A stretch of 64,000 nt of DNA from Polytrichum commune. Taxonomy: Eukaryota; Streptophyta; Polytrichopsida; Polytrichales; Polytrichaceae. This document shows, one piece after another, positions 1-12,334 of the stretch (position 1 is its first letter; each line of letters starts with the position of its first letter). The stretch covers positions 73,425,554 to 73,489,553 of the forward strand of contig OX485803.1 in the NCBI GenBank assembly GCA_950295325.1. Direction: 5' to 3'. Made by a program: the position numbers and the translations under genes. The notes beneath the pieces were generated by a model. That model searched no databases, was not told the DNA's origin, and saw nothing but the letters and a program-made list of their open reading frames with translations.

Positions 1-2169
1 CGCCAACCACTCCATTTGGTTTGGGTACCTTTTCACTTTCATCTGGTAGTTTAGGGTCATCGCGGACTAGAAATTCTACGTTTCTGCAATGTTTTGGTAT
101 ATGTTTTGATGATGGGAATGTCACTCTCCATCCACATAGAATATGTGATGTAAGTTCACTTGGTACTCAAACTAGGTGGCCAAGAGTACATTGGAGCCTC
201 TCCACTTGTAACTTGAGAGTGTCTACTTCCATCTCCAAGGACAATCAAAAAAAAATGGCACCATCAATAAGGTGTTGCAATTGGTTTGAGTGCCCTCACA
301 CATGTGAGTACACTAAATAGTCCTATGAGGGTGGATAAAAAATTAGTGTAGAAATAACTAACATGGGTCACACTAACTTTCTATAGTCATTGTGGAATTA
401 ACACGGGTCCAAGACCATGGGTCTTCCCCTAAGTCTTCATGAAGGCTTGGATGACCAACACATTGAATATCAAAAATAGGACATAAGGAGCACAAAATTG
501 AATAATCACCCACTTTTTCTTAAAGAAAAATAATTAACGTGGCTCATGAAATTTAGCATGGGTTGAAAATTAAAATGGGTTCTAGAAAATTATTGTGGTC
601 TACAATAATAAGATTATTTAGTGTAGCTCCTCGAGGACAAAGATATGAGGGATTCTTACACGTGAAATTCACTACGGTCAAGCCGTTGCAAAGGTCTTTC
701 CACGGGGAGGTCACTTCATTGTCAAGTTGACACCACGTGCGGACAAAGTTTGCTACCCCTATATTACATGGCATATATAATTTTAAAATTTATGATATTT
801 TTTCTACATATACATAAACATTGATAGTATCTTTTATATATATTTTTGAAATTTTTGGTCATCTTTATTTTTGGTAGTAATTGTTTTAGTTCAATTTTGT
901 GTCATTCTAGTTAGAAACGGTATGTTTTATGAAAAAAACAAATCATCAAATTTAGTTACCACTTTTAATTATGTCATAGGTACTGTGTATATCTACTCAT
1001 GACAAAAATTTGATAAAATTTTGACCCATTTTGGTGGTGCAACTTACCAAAAGAAGATTTTTTTTGGTCGCACGTGGTGTTCAACTTGACAATGGAGTGA
1101 TCCCCCCATGGATCTTTCGTATGGTTACTAGTTGTTAGTTCAAATGTTTCTCATGTCACCTCTGAGTTGATGATGACAAGAACAAGCGGTTGCCTACTTT
1201 CTTAAAATTCACTTCTAAATTGGTAGTATGGATTAGCCTCTAACATCCAAAGCAATCATTTTTTGGTTGATGGATAATTTATGTCATACATTAAGTCCAT
1301 CCAACTTATTCATCTCCAATCAAAAATACTATCAACATCAAGCCAACATGGATATCTATCCATAGACACTTGAATTGTGCGATTCGGAGATGATTAGAAT
1401 GTGCAAAAAAAATCTCAAAAAATACCTACTTGTTGTTTTTTAATTACTAAGTTGAGAGCTCATGTGAGGGTGTTGACTTCATTCAATGGTTGCCATTCCA
1501 ATCAATGCTTTGCTTCAACATCGATGATGTTAATTTTGATCAAAGTGAAATATTTCTTCTAGTTCTTGTACATATGACCTTCATACTCACATCGACAGTT
1601 CAATTAAGCATTTGGACACTCACAATCGTTAAGGAATTCTTCAAATGTATGCACTTAGAAATACATGAGCATTCACTCACTTCAATTGCAAGGCCACTAG
1701 CCCATCGTGGTTTGCACATTTTGTGCATGAGAAATTTGTAGAGGTGCTCGATTCTTGAGTTACAATATTCCCATCTAATGAATCACACAAACATTTCACT
1801 CATTTTCCAAGTAAGTTCGATTGATCAAAGATCTTCTTGGAGGAGGTGGAGAGTTTAACACAACACTTTCATGTGCAACCCATCCCCCCCCCCCCCGCCA
1901 CACACACATACACACAAGAAACAAAGAGATTTTAAAATTAAATAAAGATCTCCCATGTTTGAAGATCCGACAAAATGTATCCCATGTTAACCTCATAACT
2001 TGTCCATGAAAATTCCACAAGCAACAGTGAGTGAAATGCACTCAAAGCAACCCTTACATAGACTCTAGAACTTAGGGGTTCAGAGGTGTCTGCAATGGGA
2101 ACATGGTCATGCTCTTAATCACAAGCGTTTTCAAATACCATTCAAGAATAGATCATGTTCACATAAGAC
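1..2169. other. intergenic, no gene recognised
   Basis: This is AT-rich sequence with only short chance reading frames, none resembling a known family. A C-run follows at about 1884-1897. I see no paired repeat ends here that I would defend, although isolated 'tagtgta' motifs near 340 and 615 recall the TA-flanked elements described further on. Confidence 0.6.
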
Positions 2170-2171
2170 TA

Positions 2172-2482
2172 CACTAGAAAGGATATTTAGTGTTTTATAC
2201 ACTAAATACGAATGCATGCACTAAATGTCAATAACCCTATGAAAGTACATAACGTTAAATATAAACTCAAACATGAAATATCAACTATGGTAATAAGTGG
2301 AAGTTACATGTTTGAATTTAGTGTTCATAAGAATATGCTTCACATGAAAAGAGGTGGCAGTAGAAAAAGTAGCGACACATTTATGTCTAACACTAATTGT
2401 CAAGGAATTGAAAATCAATGTTGAACATGGTAGGGTGGTAACAACATTGAATATAATCAAACACTAAATATCCTTTTTAGTG
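2172..2482. mobile_element. TA-flanked TIR element (MITE), 311 bp
   Basis: The left end reads CACTAGAAAGGATATTTAGT. The right end, reverse-complemented, reads CACTAAAAAGGATATTTAGT, so the terminal inverted repeats match at 19 of 20 positions. TA lies directly outside both ends (2170-2171 and 2483-2484), as expected for a Tc1/mariner-type target duplication. There is no coding capacity. The superfamily assignment rests only on the TA duplication and TIRs. A CACTA element is less likely because the 3-bp flanks (cta, taa) do not match. Confidence 0.75.
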
Positions 2483-2484
2483 TA

Positions 2485-4016
2485 ATGTTCGGTTAAGGCT
2501 CCAATACCTTAAAATACCATATTTTGAACTCACACGTGTAGACAATGAGCTTGTTCATAGGGGTCGGAATAAGGTGCATGACAGTTATGGATTCTTCTCC
2601 CGTACATTTGCTACAGGTCCAAGGTTGATTCCATTGAAGGTCTCGAGAATTAGGTTAGGTAAGGTTGGTGGTTCTTCTTTGCACTAGGTCTCATGGACAC
2701 GCAACACCAAATTATGAAGATTGCGATGTGGACCCACAAAAATCAAAACCGCTCATCTCATCACCTATAATATATCTACCAACTTAATCGTATAACGGAT
2801 CCTTCAACCACCCAAGATTTACAACCTATTGAGTAGGGGTATCCTTTACTCAAACACTTATCGAAACTACTAGAATTCTCAATTGGTTATAGTTTTTAAA
2901 ATTGTAACATAGCTTCCAATGAATATTTCAATAATCATAATATACTCATAGTTAAAGCATGTCATAAGTTGAACAAGTATTGCAATGGGATCAAATAGCT
3001 AATGTGGGGAGAGAGGGAATTGTTGTATACAAGCACACCTCTCATCCATCCAACATAAGAACTTGACCTTGTACATGTTTGTTGTCGATTTATCTCAAGT
3101 GACCTTGGAAAGATTAGTTTTGGTGCCAAATCAATCTTTAATAGTAACCTACAAGTTGTATAGTACTTCATGGTTGTTATAACAAAAGAAAAGGATTTAT
3201 GTATGTATTTATGAATTGTAACTTTACCTTTATTAGGTAGTTGTATAGCAAGTGCTTTTGGTCGTATTCTTGCTTTATGAGGAATTGCTATAGTCACAAG
3301 CATGTGTGTTTCATTATCTTTTATTTTATCTCTGATTTATTTATTTTGGATGAATGAGAGGTATGTTCATGTATAACAATCTCCTCTCTCTCTTAGGTGA
3401 TTGCTAAGTAGTGGTTAACTTAGGTTCAACCACACCCTCTTGAAGTGGTTGCCGTGCAAAAAGAGGTCCATCTTAGACCAACCCTCAAATTTCAAGTGTG
3501 CCAAGTGTTGTGACCCATCATCATGAGGAATCCTTGAGAAATCTTGTAAGGTTTGTGACCCTATTGTGGACACTTCCAACTCCACAAACAATATTAGCCA
3601 TTGGATTGAATTGAAAATTTCTCATCGAATTAGCAATTGCGAATCACATGGATTGTCATTTTAAGTCTCCAAATCAGAGTTGAGATTGAGAAGTTCTAAA
3701 GAACCAAAGTGAATGTTCTCTCCTTTGCATGATAAAAACAAATCCTCCCCATTATGTTTATTATTGAACTTAGAATGGTGTGTATATTTACAGCTTGTGA
3801 CCTTGGATCTCATCATTATATCATGTGTGTTCTTAGTACTAGTTATTGAGTGCAACCCTTCCTATATACCAATCAAATGTAGGTGCCCAATTAGGGAAAG
3901 TGGCCATGTAAGGCTCACCTACACTTCAAGAACACGAGAGAAAGCTTGGTGACTTGCCACACTTCAATGTCTTTTTCAACAACTCCAATTTGATTGATCT
4001 CCGCAAAGGTATTAGA
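2485..4016. other. intergenic, no gene recognised
   Basis: Only short spurious frames occur here, the longest being 113 codons on the minus strand at 2962-3303 with no recognisable domain. I see no convincing repeat boundaries. Confidence 0.55.
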
Positions 4017-4290
4017 ATTACTAGTAAAGTAAAGCATATGAAACCATGGGCTTAGTCCCAAACCATGAGGTTATGAGAATTAATACAAAGTCGCCCAAGC
4101 TTTCTTAATGTTTAGATTATCATGCACAAAGAGTGGTGTCGGGCTATTAAAAATCAATTTTTTAGCTTGTACTACTAGGATGGGTGGGCCAAGCTAGCCT
4201 TGCATAGGCCGATGTGGGATTTAGCACAGTGGGTCCCATGCACATACCCTACTTGAGATCCTAAATTTCTCTCAAGTTTGAGAGGTAACG
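4017..4290 (-). repeat. dispersed repeat family A, copy 1 (inverted)
   Basis: This stretch matches, in reverse complement, 20330-20622 and 38170-38575. Shared blocks include the segment around 'ggtgggccaagctagcc', 'agagtggtgtcgggctatta' and 'catatgaaaccatggg'. It probably is a remnant of an old mobile element. No reading frame or terminal structure is preserved, so the class is unknown. Boundaries are approximate. Confidence 0.7.
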
Positions 4291-4540
4291 TGATCAACAA
4301 TAGGCCAACGGGCTCTCAGTCACGCCGGTACCTGGCTACAGGCGTTATTTTTATTTTATTTATTTATTTTTGTGCATGTTAAGGCCCATATAGGATTTAT
4401 AAACGCTTAAGAGTTGATGGTTGATGCCATCTCTTCAAATTTAGGGAGATTATAACTCCTATAGTGCACGTTCTTGTTTCGAGATTTTGGGTCAACATCG
4501 TTTGGCTTCTCTCCCTTGCTCTCCTTATATTCTTCCTCTC

Positions 4541-5042
4541 TTCACACACGAGCCAAGAGCCGTGACCATGAAATTGTGAGAGCCCAAAAGAAAGTGTCCA
4601 AAGGCCGTCCCAACACACCTCCAAAATCATGAAGTGTGGTCACAAATCCTCCAGTGTAGTGTGAAGTCATATGTGACCGGACCCTCAACCAACTGCTAGT
4701 TCAATGAATTTCTATTCATGCGGGTCCTCACACATGATCAAAATAGAATAAATCAATGATTGTGAGCGTTCAGAATGCCATGCTCTCCCGGTTTTGTGTT
4801 AAGCCTACCTCCAAGAGGTGGTTTTAGAAAATAGTCCAAATGACCATAAAACATGACCCATTCGATGCCATGTAGGAATTCATGTAGACTTTACATCCAT
4901 CTTGCATTCACATATATGCTCCGTTGGTCCTTCTAACTTAGTGTAGTGTGAAGCGAACTTGGACCGGCTCCAGCTTGTTCACCAATGAGAGTGCTTGAAG
5001 TGTATTAATGACGGGCTCTCAGTCTCATGTGTGAAGTGGGCC
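4541..5042 (+). mobile_element. Tourist-like MITE, copy 1 (left end damaged)
   Basis: About 500 bp match the copies at 9228, 19516 and 22509 throughout. The right end reads gtgaagtgggcc followed by TTA, close to the family end GAAGTGGCCC-TTA. The outermost bases of the left TIR have been lost or changed, and it now begins TTCACACACGAGCC. There is no coding capacity. It would have depended on a PIF/Harbinger transposase supplied elsewhere. Confidence 0.85.
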
Positions 5043-6085
5043 TTAGTATAGTATTCTCCATGAAAATGTGTTAAAACAAGTTCTTTAAATAACAAACATG
5101 TAACCATTATTGAAAACCAATCTTTTAAATTTTGACCGCAAACAACAATGGCAGCTTTGTTACCGTCCAGTTCTCTTAATGTTTGTTTTGTTCCTTATGT
5201 CCTTTTCCTATGTACATACCGCAATTGCCTACGATTGCATGTTGGATAATCCGATAAAATCAAATTGACAAGCTCAAAAGTAACAAAACCTCAAATAAAA
5301 AGCCTGCCCAAAGTTCTCATGGTATGCACTATGTATATAGAAGATCTTAGGGCCAAAATACACTATGGCCAAGGCCTATGACCATGAAATTGTGCAGGGC
5401 CTTGAAACTCATTTGAAGGCCGTAATTTGGAAAGTTGAAAGTGAATGCCATGTGGTGAGGAGCTTTGTGTGTAGTGTAAAGGCATAAGGTAGAACCATGC
5501 ATGACATATACTTTGAGCATTGCGGTCCTTTATCTAATCCGGAAAATTTATCTAATGTTTGTTGGGATTATCAATTATGAAATGAGCGCAACAACAATAT
5601 AATCACACAAAAATAGATCATACTAGATTTTGGAGAAGTGTTCGTAGTCACAAACCTCATTTGACCCTTCTTAGGCTTATAGGCAGGTACAAGGTTGAAT
5701 ATGATGTTGTAAGTAGTTGAAACCACATGTAGTTAGGGGCCATAATGCAAATACATGTGCTTCAAGATAAGTCGTGTGGACCTAGGTTGTGCCTAAAGTG
5801 ATACCCCTCACCAAACTCACTCGTACTTGAGGTCATCATTATGTGTCTTTAATCTTGTGGATGTAGTGGTGAGTTCACACATGCGTGCAATTGCTTTTGA
5901 TCTATGAAATTGTGAGGAATTTGACATACATTGCTATTATGCATTAAGAGATCTTTATACACAATTAACATCACTCATTGCTTGTTGTGTTGCGTCATTG
6001 GTATTGAGGAGGATTTTACTTGACCTAACTCTTAACAAAAGTCCCAAGCATCACCTCCAAAAAGTGTTGCCATGTAGGCATCTAA

Positions 6086-6440
6086 GGTAGATGGGTCTCA
6101 AGTGGCTCATTTTCTTAATCGGAGCCTCATATTTGATTGATATGTGGTTCAGTGAAGATCAAAGAGTAAACATCATAAAGACACATGTTTAAAAGAGATT
6201 GGACTACATCTTAAAGTTTTAATAACTACTCCACACTCATTAGTGAACACAATTGAGAGGATGTATGTGTCCAGTTAAGAAATCAACAAATATGCACATC
6301 TGATAACCATAACTAAATTAGGGGAGGTTTGATTTTTGCATATGTTTCATCGTACATTTGCTAATGCAACATGAACTTTTCATGTGTAAATTTAATTAGT
6401 AGAAGTTGGAAAACATGAAAAACGAACCAAACAACTCTCA
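6086..6440 (+). repeat. dispersed repeat family B, copy 1
   Basis: It is similar to 12335-12610 and to 38405-38530. All three share 'gatcaaagag.aaacatcat', 'aagacacatgttta' and 'aagagattggact'. A short inverted match also lies near 41065-41140. Function and class are unknown, and it is probably a decayed mobile element. Confidence 0.65.
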
Positions 6441-6455
6441 CGTACCTGATGTCAA

Positions 6456-6580
6456 ACTTGGGACTTATGACTTGGGACCCCGTGTGAAGTGGTAAATCCC
6501 AACTTCCATCCTCTCAACGGCTGAGATTACACAGATTGACCTCAAGTAACTTGGGACTTAGGACTTGGGACTCGTGTGAA
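6456..6580 (+). repeat. direct repeat pair around 'acttgggact'
   Basis: Two copies of a roughly 32-bp sequence (6456-6488 and 6549-6580) read acttgggactta.gacttggg and then a 'cgtgtgaa' block. Within each copy the 'acttggga' word is itself repeated. The outer end (gtgtgaaccagcccttggg) recalls a TIR of the GGGCC type, but no partner end was found. Confidence 0.5.
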
Positions 6581-6857
6581 CCAGCCCTTGGGATGACCCA
6601 TGCTACTACTTGTCCACCACGTCAAAGTATAAGATTACAATAGTATCATTACCACTTCAACTACTCATAGGTGAAAATTTATTAAATCCTCTCTTTTTAG
6701 AATTGGATATCCCGGATGAAAAGACAAATCATTTATTCCATGTTAATTTTGAATTAACACAATATTTTTTTGAATTATTCTTTTTACTGAAATAGTTTAA
6801 TTAGTGCTAAAGTGGTAAAGGTACTATGGCATTTAGTGTAGTGTAAATCGGCCCTTA

Positions 6858-8205
6858 GAGAACACAACAAACAAGAAGGGAATTTGTTCCGGTTGTGTGA
6901 TTGCACCTACATATTTCTTCAAGGAATCGAGTCAATCCAAAATGTGGAGGCCACCTTCAACCTTCCAGCCTTAGACGGTGTAACCCGCTGTTGAACCGGT
7001 TTACATGGAAGTTACTCCCACCAAAATTAGATCTTCTCTCTAAGTCTCGTGAAGGTGTTTGCATTCTTCTGTGTCTCAATCCCGTAACATATAGTTTCAA
7101 TGTTCTTATAAATTCTCTAGGAGTAGTTGATCTAAGATCACAAGTTTATGTTCCCCAAAAGCGTCCTTAACCAGAAACACGTAAATGCATTCTCAATATC
7201 TCTTAATAACTTTCTAATGAATTCTTAATGTGTAAGTGCCTTTAGAACTCAAGATAATGTTTCCCCAAAAGTGTAATGTCACGGTTAAGTGTTACGAGGG
7301 AAAACGCTCTTATACAATATCTTTCATGGTTGAAAACATTCACAATCATGTTAACCGTTTAAGTTCCTATAACCTATCTCTCGTTTCCATTCAAGTCTTC
7401 AAGCATCTTGCCCAATTTCTCTATAAGGCAAGCATACTCACTCGCTAAGTCAAAACAACCTAATTCATGGAATGTTCTACATTTACTCTCTTAGAATATT
7501 CGACATTCCCATAAGCCTAACAACTTCTAGGATTACTCTCAATTATTTCATGGTTTGAATGGCCATCTAATCTTCCCATATCCAAGTCACGCTACCTAAT
7601 TTATGCAAGCATACTCCCTCGCTAAATTAGATTCCTCGGGGTATGAAAATATTCTTAGTTCATTGTCCTCGAGTATATTTAATCACAATTTCTAAGGGTG
7701 AATTACTTATCCAAAAGTTCCTCAAAGGCATCTCTCAAAGTTACGGCTTATTCCTCTCAATTCTTTACTCATTACCCTTTAAGCCACCTCGGATTGTTAT
7801 GAGGTAAAGGTCGATGTGAAATCTTAGCATACGGGTAGAATGATGAGATTTTGCTCTTTGACAGATCCTCTTTTGGTTGTGATTAGGTTCTTAGGTCATT
7901 GTGGTGATGTGAGTTGAATGATAGCTAAAGCACGTAGGCATGCAATTTCATATCCTTTTTAAGCTCAAGTGTTACTACATCTACCCTTAATCATTTCAAA
8001 TCATAAATCACACATAATACTTTCTAATGATTTCCTTAGGTAAATCTTGGATTTACTTTCCTAGTTCTTGGTAGCTTCCACTTTCACCGCATGCTTAAGT
8101 CATACGGGTTCCTCCATAATATCGTTCTCGGGATGCTTAATCTCTTCCGTTGAAGGTTTGAATGCTTCGTGAGTTTGCTCCGATTGCATGTGAGAGCTTT
8201 ATGTA
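6858..8205. other. intergenic, no gene recognised
   Basis: The sequence is AT-rich with short chance frames (6901-7170 and 7236-7448) that carry no motif I recognise. It ends where the first minisatellite begins. Confidence 0.5.
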
Positions 8206-8209
8206 GCAA

Positions 8210-8445
8210 CCTAATGCACCGCGGGTGCCTCTTAAGTCTTTTAGAGTTCACTAAAGCACCACGGGTGCCTATAAGCCCAATTAGAATTGCTAAAGCACCA
8301 CGGGTGCCTATAAGTAATTCTAATGCACCGCGGGTGCCTTGGAGCCGATTAGGTTTGCTAATGCACCACGGGTGCCTATAAGTAACCCTAATGCACCACG
8401 GGTGCCTATAGAGTTTCTAATGCACCACGGGTGCCTATGGAGCTT
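8210..8445 (+). repeat. minisatellite with palindromic core GCACC-R-CGGGTGC
   Basis: Seven copies of a 13-base imperfect palindrome, GCACC(A/G)CGGGTGC, are spaced 29-40 bp apart and usually sit in the context 'taatgcaccacgggtgccta'. Spacing is irregular while the core is nearly invariant. There is no evidence of coding. The inverted symmetry of each core is the notable property. Confidence 0.85.
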
Positions 8446-8799
8446 AGGAGTCTCGGACACTCATGTCAAGTATTCGGGGAAGAATGAAGTGTATTAGGGG
8501 ACACAACTCGGCCCCTTTATATAGTGTTTTACATCTATGTTTTTGTAAGATTACTTTAAATGTCAGCTGTGGATATTTTTAGTACTGGATCTAAATATAG
8601 CCTGATTTAAAGGTCTTAATTCATAGAGACTAAATCTATATAGTCTAACATGTAATTCCTACTTACATATCTTTTCATATCTCTAGCTAATTAATTGAGC
8701 ACGTGCTCCTAAAGTGGGCACTTGTGCCTCTTTAATTCCCGGCACTAGCCCTATTCCCACTGGCCGCTCTCATGCTCCTTTAGCCGCTCGTGTTCCCAC

Positions 8800-8990
8800 G
8801 TTCTCCTTTTGTTCCCAGGGACCGCTCTCGTTCCCGACGTCCTCCTTACGTTCCCAGGAACCGCTCTCGTTCCCATCGTCCTCCTTACGTTCCTAGGGAC
8901 CGCTTTCGTTCCCAAGGTCTTCCTTACGTTCCCAGGGGCCGCTTTCGTTCCCAAGGTCTTCCTTACGTTCCCAGGGGCCCCTCTCATTCA
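8800..8990 (+). repeat. GC-rich 39-bp minisatellite
   Basis: About 4.5 tandem units of 39 bp carry the core words 'gttcccaggg', 'accgct.tcgttccc' and 'gtc.tccttac'. As 39 is divisible by three, several frames stay open. The frame from 8790 would give a 13-residue Arg/Ser/Pro-rich repeat (PRDRSRSRRPPYV and variants). I regard it as non-coding because all three forward frames and the reverse strand are also open and no gene context is present. Confidence 0.85.
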
Positions 8991-9227
8991 CACCGCGGCT
9001 GCTCCATTCCCACTTCCTGGCTCGACTTTCTCTCGTTCGCTCCTCGGCTTCTTGCCCTCCGGCCTCCTCTTTGGCCTTGGGGGGAGGTGAGCTCACCACA
9101 AAACTTCCCAAATTGCAAAAGAAAAAGATCAAAACTAAATGGAACTCAAATCACCACATAAGTTGACAAATTCAACAATATTGTCGGATGAGAGAGGAAT
9201 TAAGGCCAGCGATACCCTTCTAACTAA

Positions 9228-9727
9228 GGGCCACTTCACAAACGAGCCAAGAGCCGTGACCATGAAATTGTGAGAGCCCAAAAGAAGAGTGTCCAAAGGC
9301 CGTCCCAACACACCTCCAACATCATGCAGTGTGGTCACAGATCTTCAAGTGTAATGTGAAGTCATATGTGATTGGGCCCTCAACCAAATGCCATTTCAAT
9401 GAATTTCCATCCATGCGGGTCCTCACACATGATGAAATAGAATAAATAAACGGTTGTGAGCGTTTGGAGTGCCATGGTCTCCTGGTTTTGTGTTAGGCCT
9501 ACTTCCAAGAGGTGGTTTTTGGTATCAGTCCAAATGACCATGAAACATGATCCATTCGATGTCATGTAGGAATCCATGTAGACTTTACATCCATCTTGCA
9601 GTCACATACTCCGTTGGTCCTTCAAGCGTAGTGTGAAGCGAACTTGGACGGGCTCCGCCTTCTCCACCAATGAGAGTGCTTGAATTGTACTGGTCACGGG
9701 CTCTCAGTCTCATATGTAAAGTGGCCC
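9228..9727 (+). mobile_element. Tourist-like MITE, copy 2 (500 bp)
   Basis: The left TIR is GGGCCACTTCACAAACGAGC and the right end reads CATATGTAAAGTGGCCC. TAA flanks both sides (9225-9227 and 9728-9730), the 3-bp duplication expected for PIF/Harbinger-type elements. It is collinear with copies 1, 3 and 4. No reading frame of its own is present. Confidence 0.9.
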
Positions 9728-9730
9728 TAA

Positions 9731-10845
9731 TTAAGTTAAAGGCAGGCAGCAGAGTCTAATTCAGAATTCCATAAATATATAACTAAGATCATATATGATA
9801 AAGATACAAGAGTAAAAAAGGTAAATCCACTGTGGCCGTGGTGCCAAATGTAACTTACTTATATTGATACACAATGTAATAACATTATTACCTATTTAGA
9901 CTCTTAATGTACTCAAACCCTATTGAAATAAACATACCCTAATAGTAGCAAGGGATAATTGGCCTCATCTTCATACCAAATTGGCCCACCTTTCCTCTAA
10001 TTATCTCAAATTAGGCCTGCATTTGCGAGCACTAACTTCTTACAATATTAGAGGTTTAGTTAGTGGTACCGGGTTCAATGAATGTGAGTGTTATATGAAA
10101 TTTGTCGTAGTCTTATTAAAACATAGACATGGACTGATAAAGTTTGTGAAGAGGCAAGTGAGTCTTGAGATTCGCAAGTTCTTGCTTAGTATGGCTATGA
10201 CGTTATGACACACTTGCTTGTATTACAAATTTCAGTTACATGGGCCTTAATTAACCGGGGTGGGCCCTTGTAGTTCTACACCCACTTTCCCAATTGTCGT
10301 AGTATATGAAACACATAAATAATTAGTTCGAGATCCTCCAAATCATGCCTAGAGCACATTCCTCGTAATTTTTGGAGCACATTTTGGAGGTCATTGATTG
10401 GACGATGGGTGTCTCACAGGGCCGGTTTAGACTACGGTGAAGAAGTGCACTAGTCCATAAATTTAGGGGAATGAAGCAATATGACCAGCTATGACATGGG
10501 CTCTTCATCGGCCGAGGTTTAAACTGTGGCCGAGACTTCTCCAGTGGAGAACTTCAAGCATGGATGGAAAAATAATACATGGTTGCCAACATGGCAACAT
10601 TTCTCTGCTCGGGGAGTTCTCCGGAGGTCAGGTTTCTTGGGCAACCTCAAACCCTTGGACAAGTCCTAACCCTCTACTCTGTCCAAATTCAAAATGATTG
10701 ATTGCTTTATGATCCTAAAATGGTCCAATGAGGGGCCATTGACCATCAATTTCAAGTTTTCTTTTTCTTTTTCCTTTCTAATAATTTTGGATTTTTTTTC
10801 TTTCCCTTTTTCTTTTCTCCCACATCAAACTTGAACTTGAAATGG
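9731..10845. other. intergenic, no gene recognised
   Basis: I see only short chance frames and no element ends that I can pair. Confidence 0.5.
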
Positions 10846-10848
10846 TAA

Positions 10849-11322
10849 GGGCCACTTTGCACTAGAGCTTGAGGCTCTTGATCCACGATTTACCGAATTA
10901 TGCAATTGGTTGAGAAGTTGGAGATGGTCCAAGTTCGCTTTACACTAGATCCTGAAACCCTAAAGGACCAAAGAAATTTGAATGGATGAAAGATTTGCAT
11001 GGCAAGAAGTGAAAAAAGTTTCATGGTCTAATGGATACAATGTTAAGCCCGTAAAAAAATAATGGCTATAACGCAAAACGAAGGATTGTGGTAGTCAATT
11101 AAATTGTCATTAACTTCTAGAAATATTATATTACCATGATGGGGACCTAAATCTAAACATATGTTGCAATCCCTCACATCGTCTACTTTCACTTCACACT
11201 AGGTTTAAGGACCCGTCAATTGCATAATTGGATTACTATATCCCACGGTACAGCCTTGGATGATATTTAAGGGCCCTCACATTTTTATGGTCATGGCATT
11301 TAGTCTATGTGTGAAATGGTCA
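10849..11322 (-). mobile_element. Tourist-like MITE, copy 5 (inverted, divergent)
   Basis: The left end GGGCCACTTTGCACTAGAGC and the right end GTGTGAAATGGTCA are bounded by TAA on both sides (10846-10848 and 11323-11325). Read on the minus strand, the right end contains 'catgaccataaaaatgtgag', matching the left interior of the other copies. The block 'tccaagttcgctttacacta' matches the right interior in reverse. It is therefore an older member inserted in the opposite orientation. Confidence 0.65.
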
Positions 11323-11592
11323 TAATACATGGTGATACAACTACATGCAGCAAAGGTGTAACCAAATGGCACCTACTACAAGTATAAATAAGGGGACAAT
11401 TCAACGAATGAGGATGAAAAATTATGCCACCTTGTCTTTATCATTATTTCTTTATTATAAACCAATCATGCATTACAATGCTTCAGCTATTTTGTTACTT
11501 AAAATAGTAGATATTTGAAACATGGTTCAATCCATTTCCTAGAGTTTTAACTTCAAACTAGTAATTTGGGAAAGCTCTTGAAATTTCACTTC

Positions 11593-11990
11593 CTTTTGGT
11601 GGTAGTTTTGTCCAATTTTAATTCGTATTGGCAGAGTTATGAGCATTTCAAGGCAAGTTAAGTTTTTACAATTGATTTCTAGACAACGGTCTAGTTTTGC
11701 GGATTCTAGGGTTAGTTCTTATGTGATCTTCCTCGTCGACACATTGTTCAAAGTTGTTAAAATTGCGATCCTTTTGGTGGCAATTTTGCTCAATTTTGAG
11801 TTGTATTGGCGGGGTTATGACCGTTTGAAGGTTGGTTGAGTTTTAGGAGTCGATTTCAAGACAACAATATGATTTTGCACATTCTAAGGTCAATTATGAT
11901 CCAAATTTTTTGATATGCATATTGTTGGAAATCTATTGAAATAACGCATCATTTGGTGGTACTTTTGCTCAATTTTGAGTTTACTCATGC
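11593..11990 (+). repeat. satellite-like tandem, about 178-bp unit, 2.2 copies
   Basis: The phrases 'ccttttggtgg', 'ttttg.tcaattttgagtt', 'tattggc.g.gttatga.c.tt', 'agacaac' and 'attctagggttag' recur with a period of about 178 bp (11593, 11770, 11950). This is within the length range of plant satellite monomers. Only about two copies exist here and they differ substantially. Confidence 0.7.
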
Positions 11991-12334
11991 AAACGTAATG
12001 AAATCTAGGCCATATTGAAGAAGCCCAATAAGAAATATGTTGCTAATTTGAAGTGGCAACATCAACGAGCTATTGATTTCTTGTTCAAGTCCACAACATA
12101 TTTATATAGACATTTAAAAGACTTTTTATCTTGTTTATGTGACTAAATATCCAATATGTGTTTTCACAAAGTACATGACAAAGAGGTTCAGTTTTTTATA
12201 TTATTCAACATATGACACCTCGATAACATGACATTTTTCTTGTTTCCCAAATGTGTCATATTAAAGAGGTAGGAATATACAACATCAGAAGGGGTGCATT
12301 CAACTACACCTCGGATGATAGGTGTTGGGGAATG
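11991..12334. other. intergenic, no gene recognised
   Basis: AT-rich sequence between the 178-bp tandem and dispersed repeat family B. I see no features here. Confidence 0.5.

Larger units (their letters stand above)
5350..6854 (+). mobile_element. possible longer Tourist/Harbinger-like element, interrupted
   Basis: The left end (GGGCCAAAATACACTATGGC) runs into about 190 bp alignable to the Tourist-like family, including the block 'gaccatgaaattgtg'. The right end, reverse-complemented, reads GGGCCGATTTACACTACACT. TTA lies outside both ends (5347-5349 and 6855-6857). The interior contains an unrelated dispersed repeat (6086-6440), so the element would be composite. I cannot exclude two independent fragments that happen to carry the right flanks. 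Confidence 0.4.

Noticed and set aside
2172-2482. CACTA (EnSpm/CMC) element
   Set aside because: The terminal bases CACTA are suggestive, but the 3-bp flanks do not match, while TA duplicates perfectly and several related elements in the window also show TA.
8790-9161. 123-codon Arg/Ser/Pro-rich frame as an SR-type protein gene
   Set aside because: It is the product of a 39-bp minisatellite. Other forward frames and the reverse strand are open too, and no promoter or flanking exons are seen.
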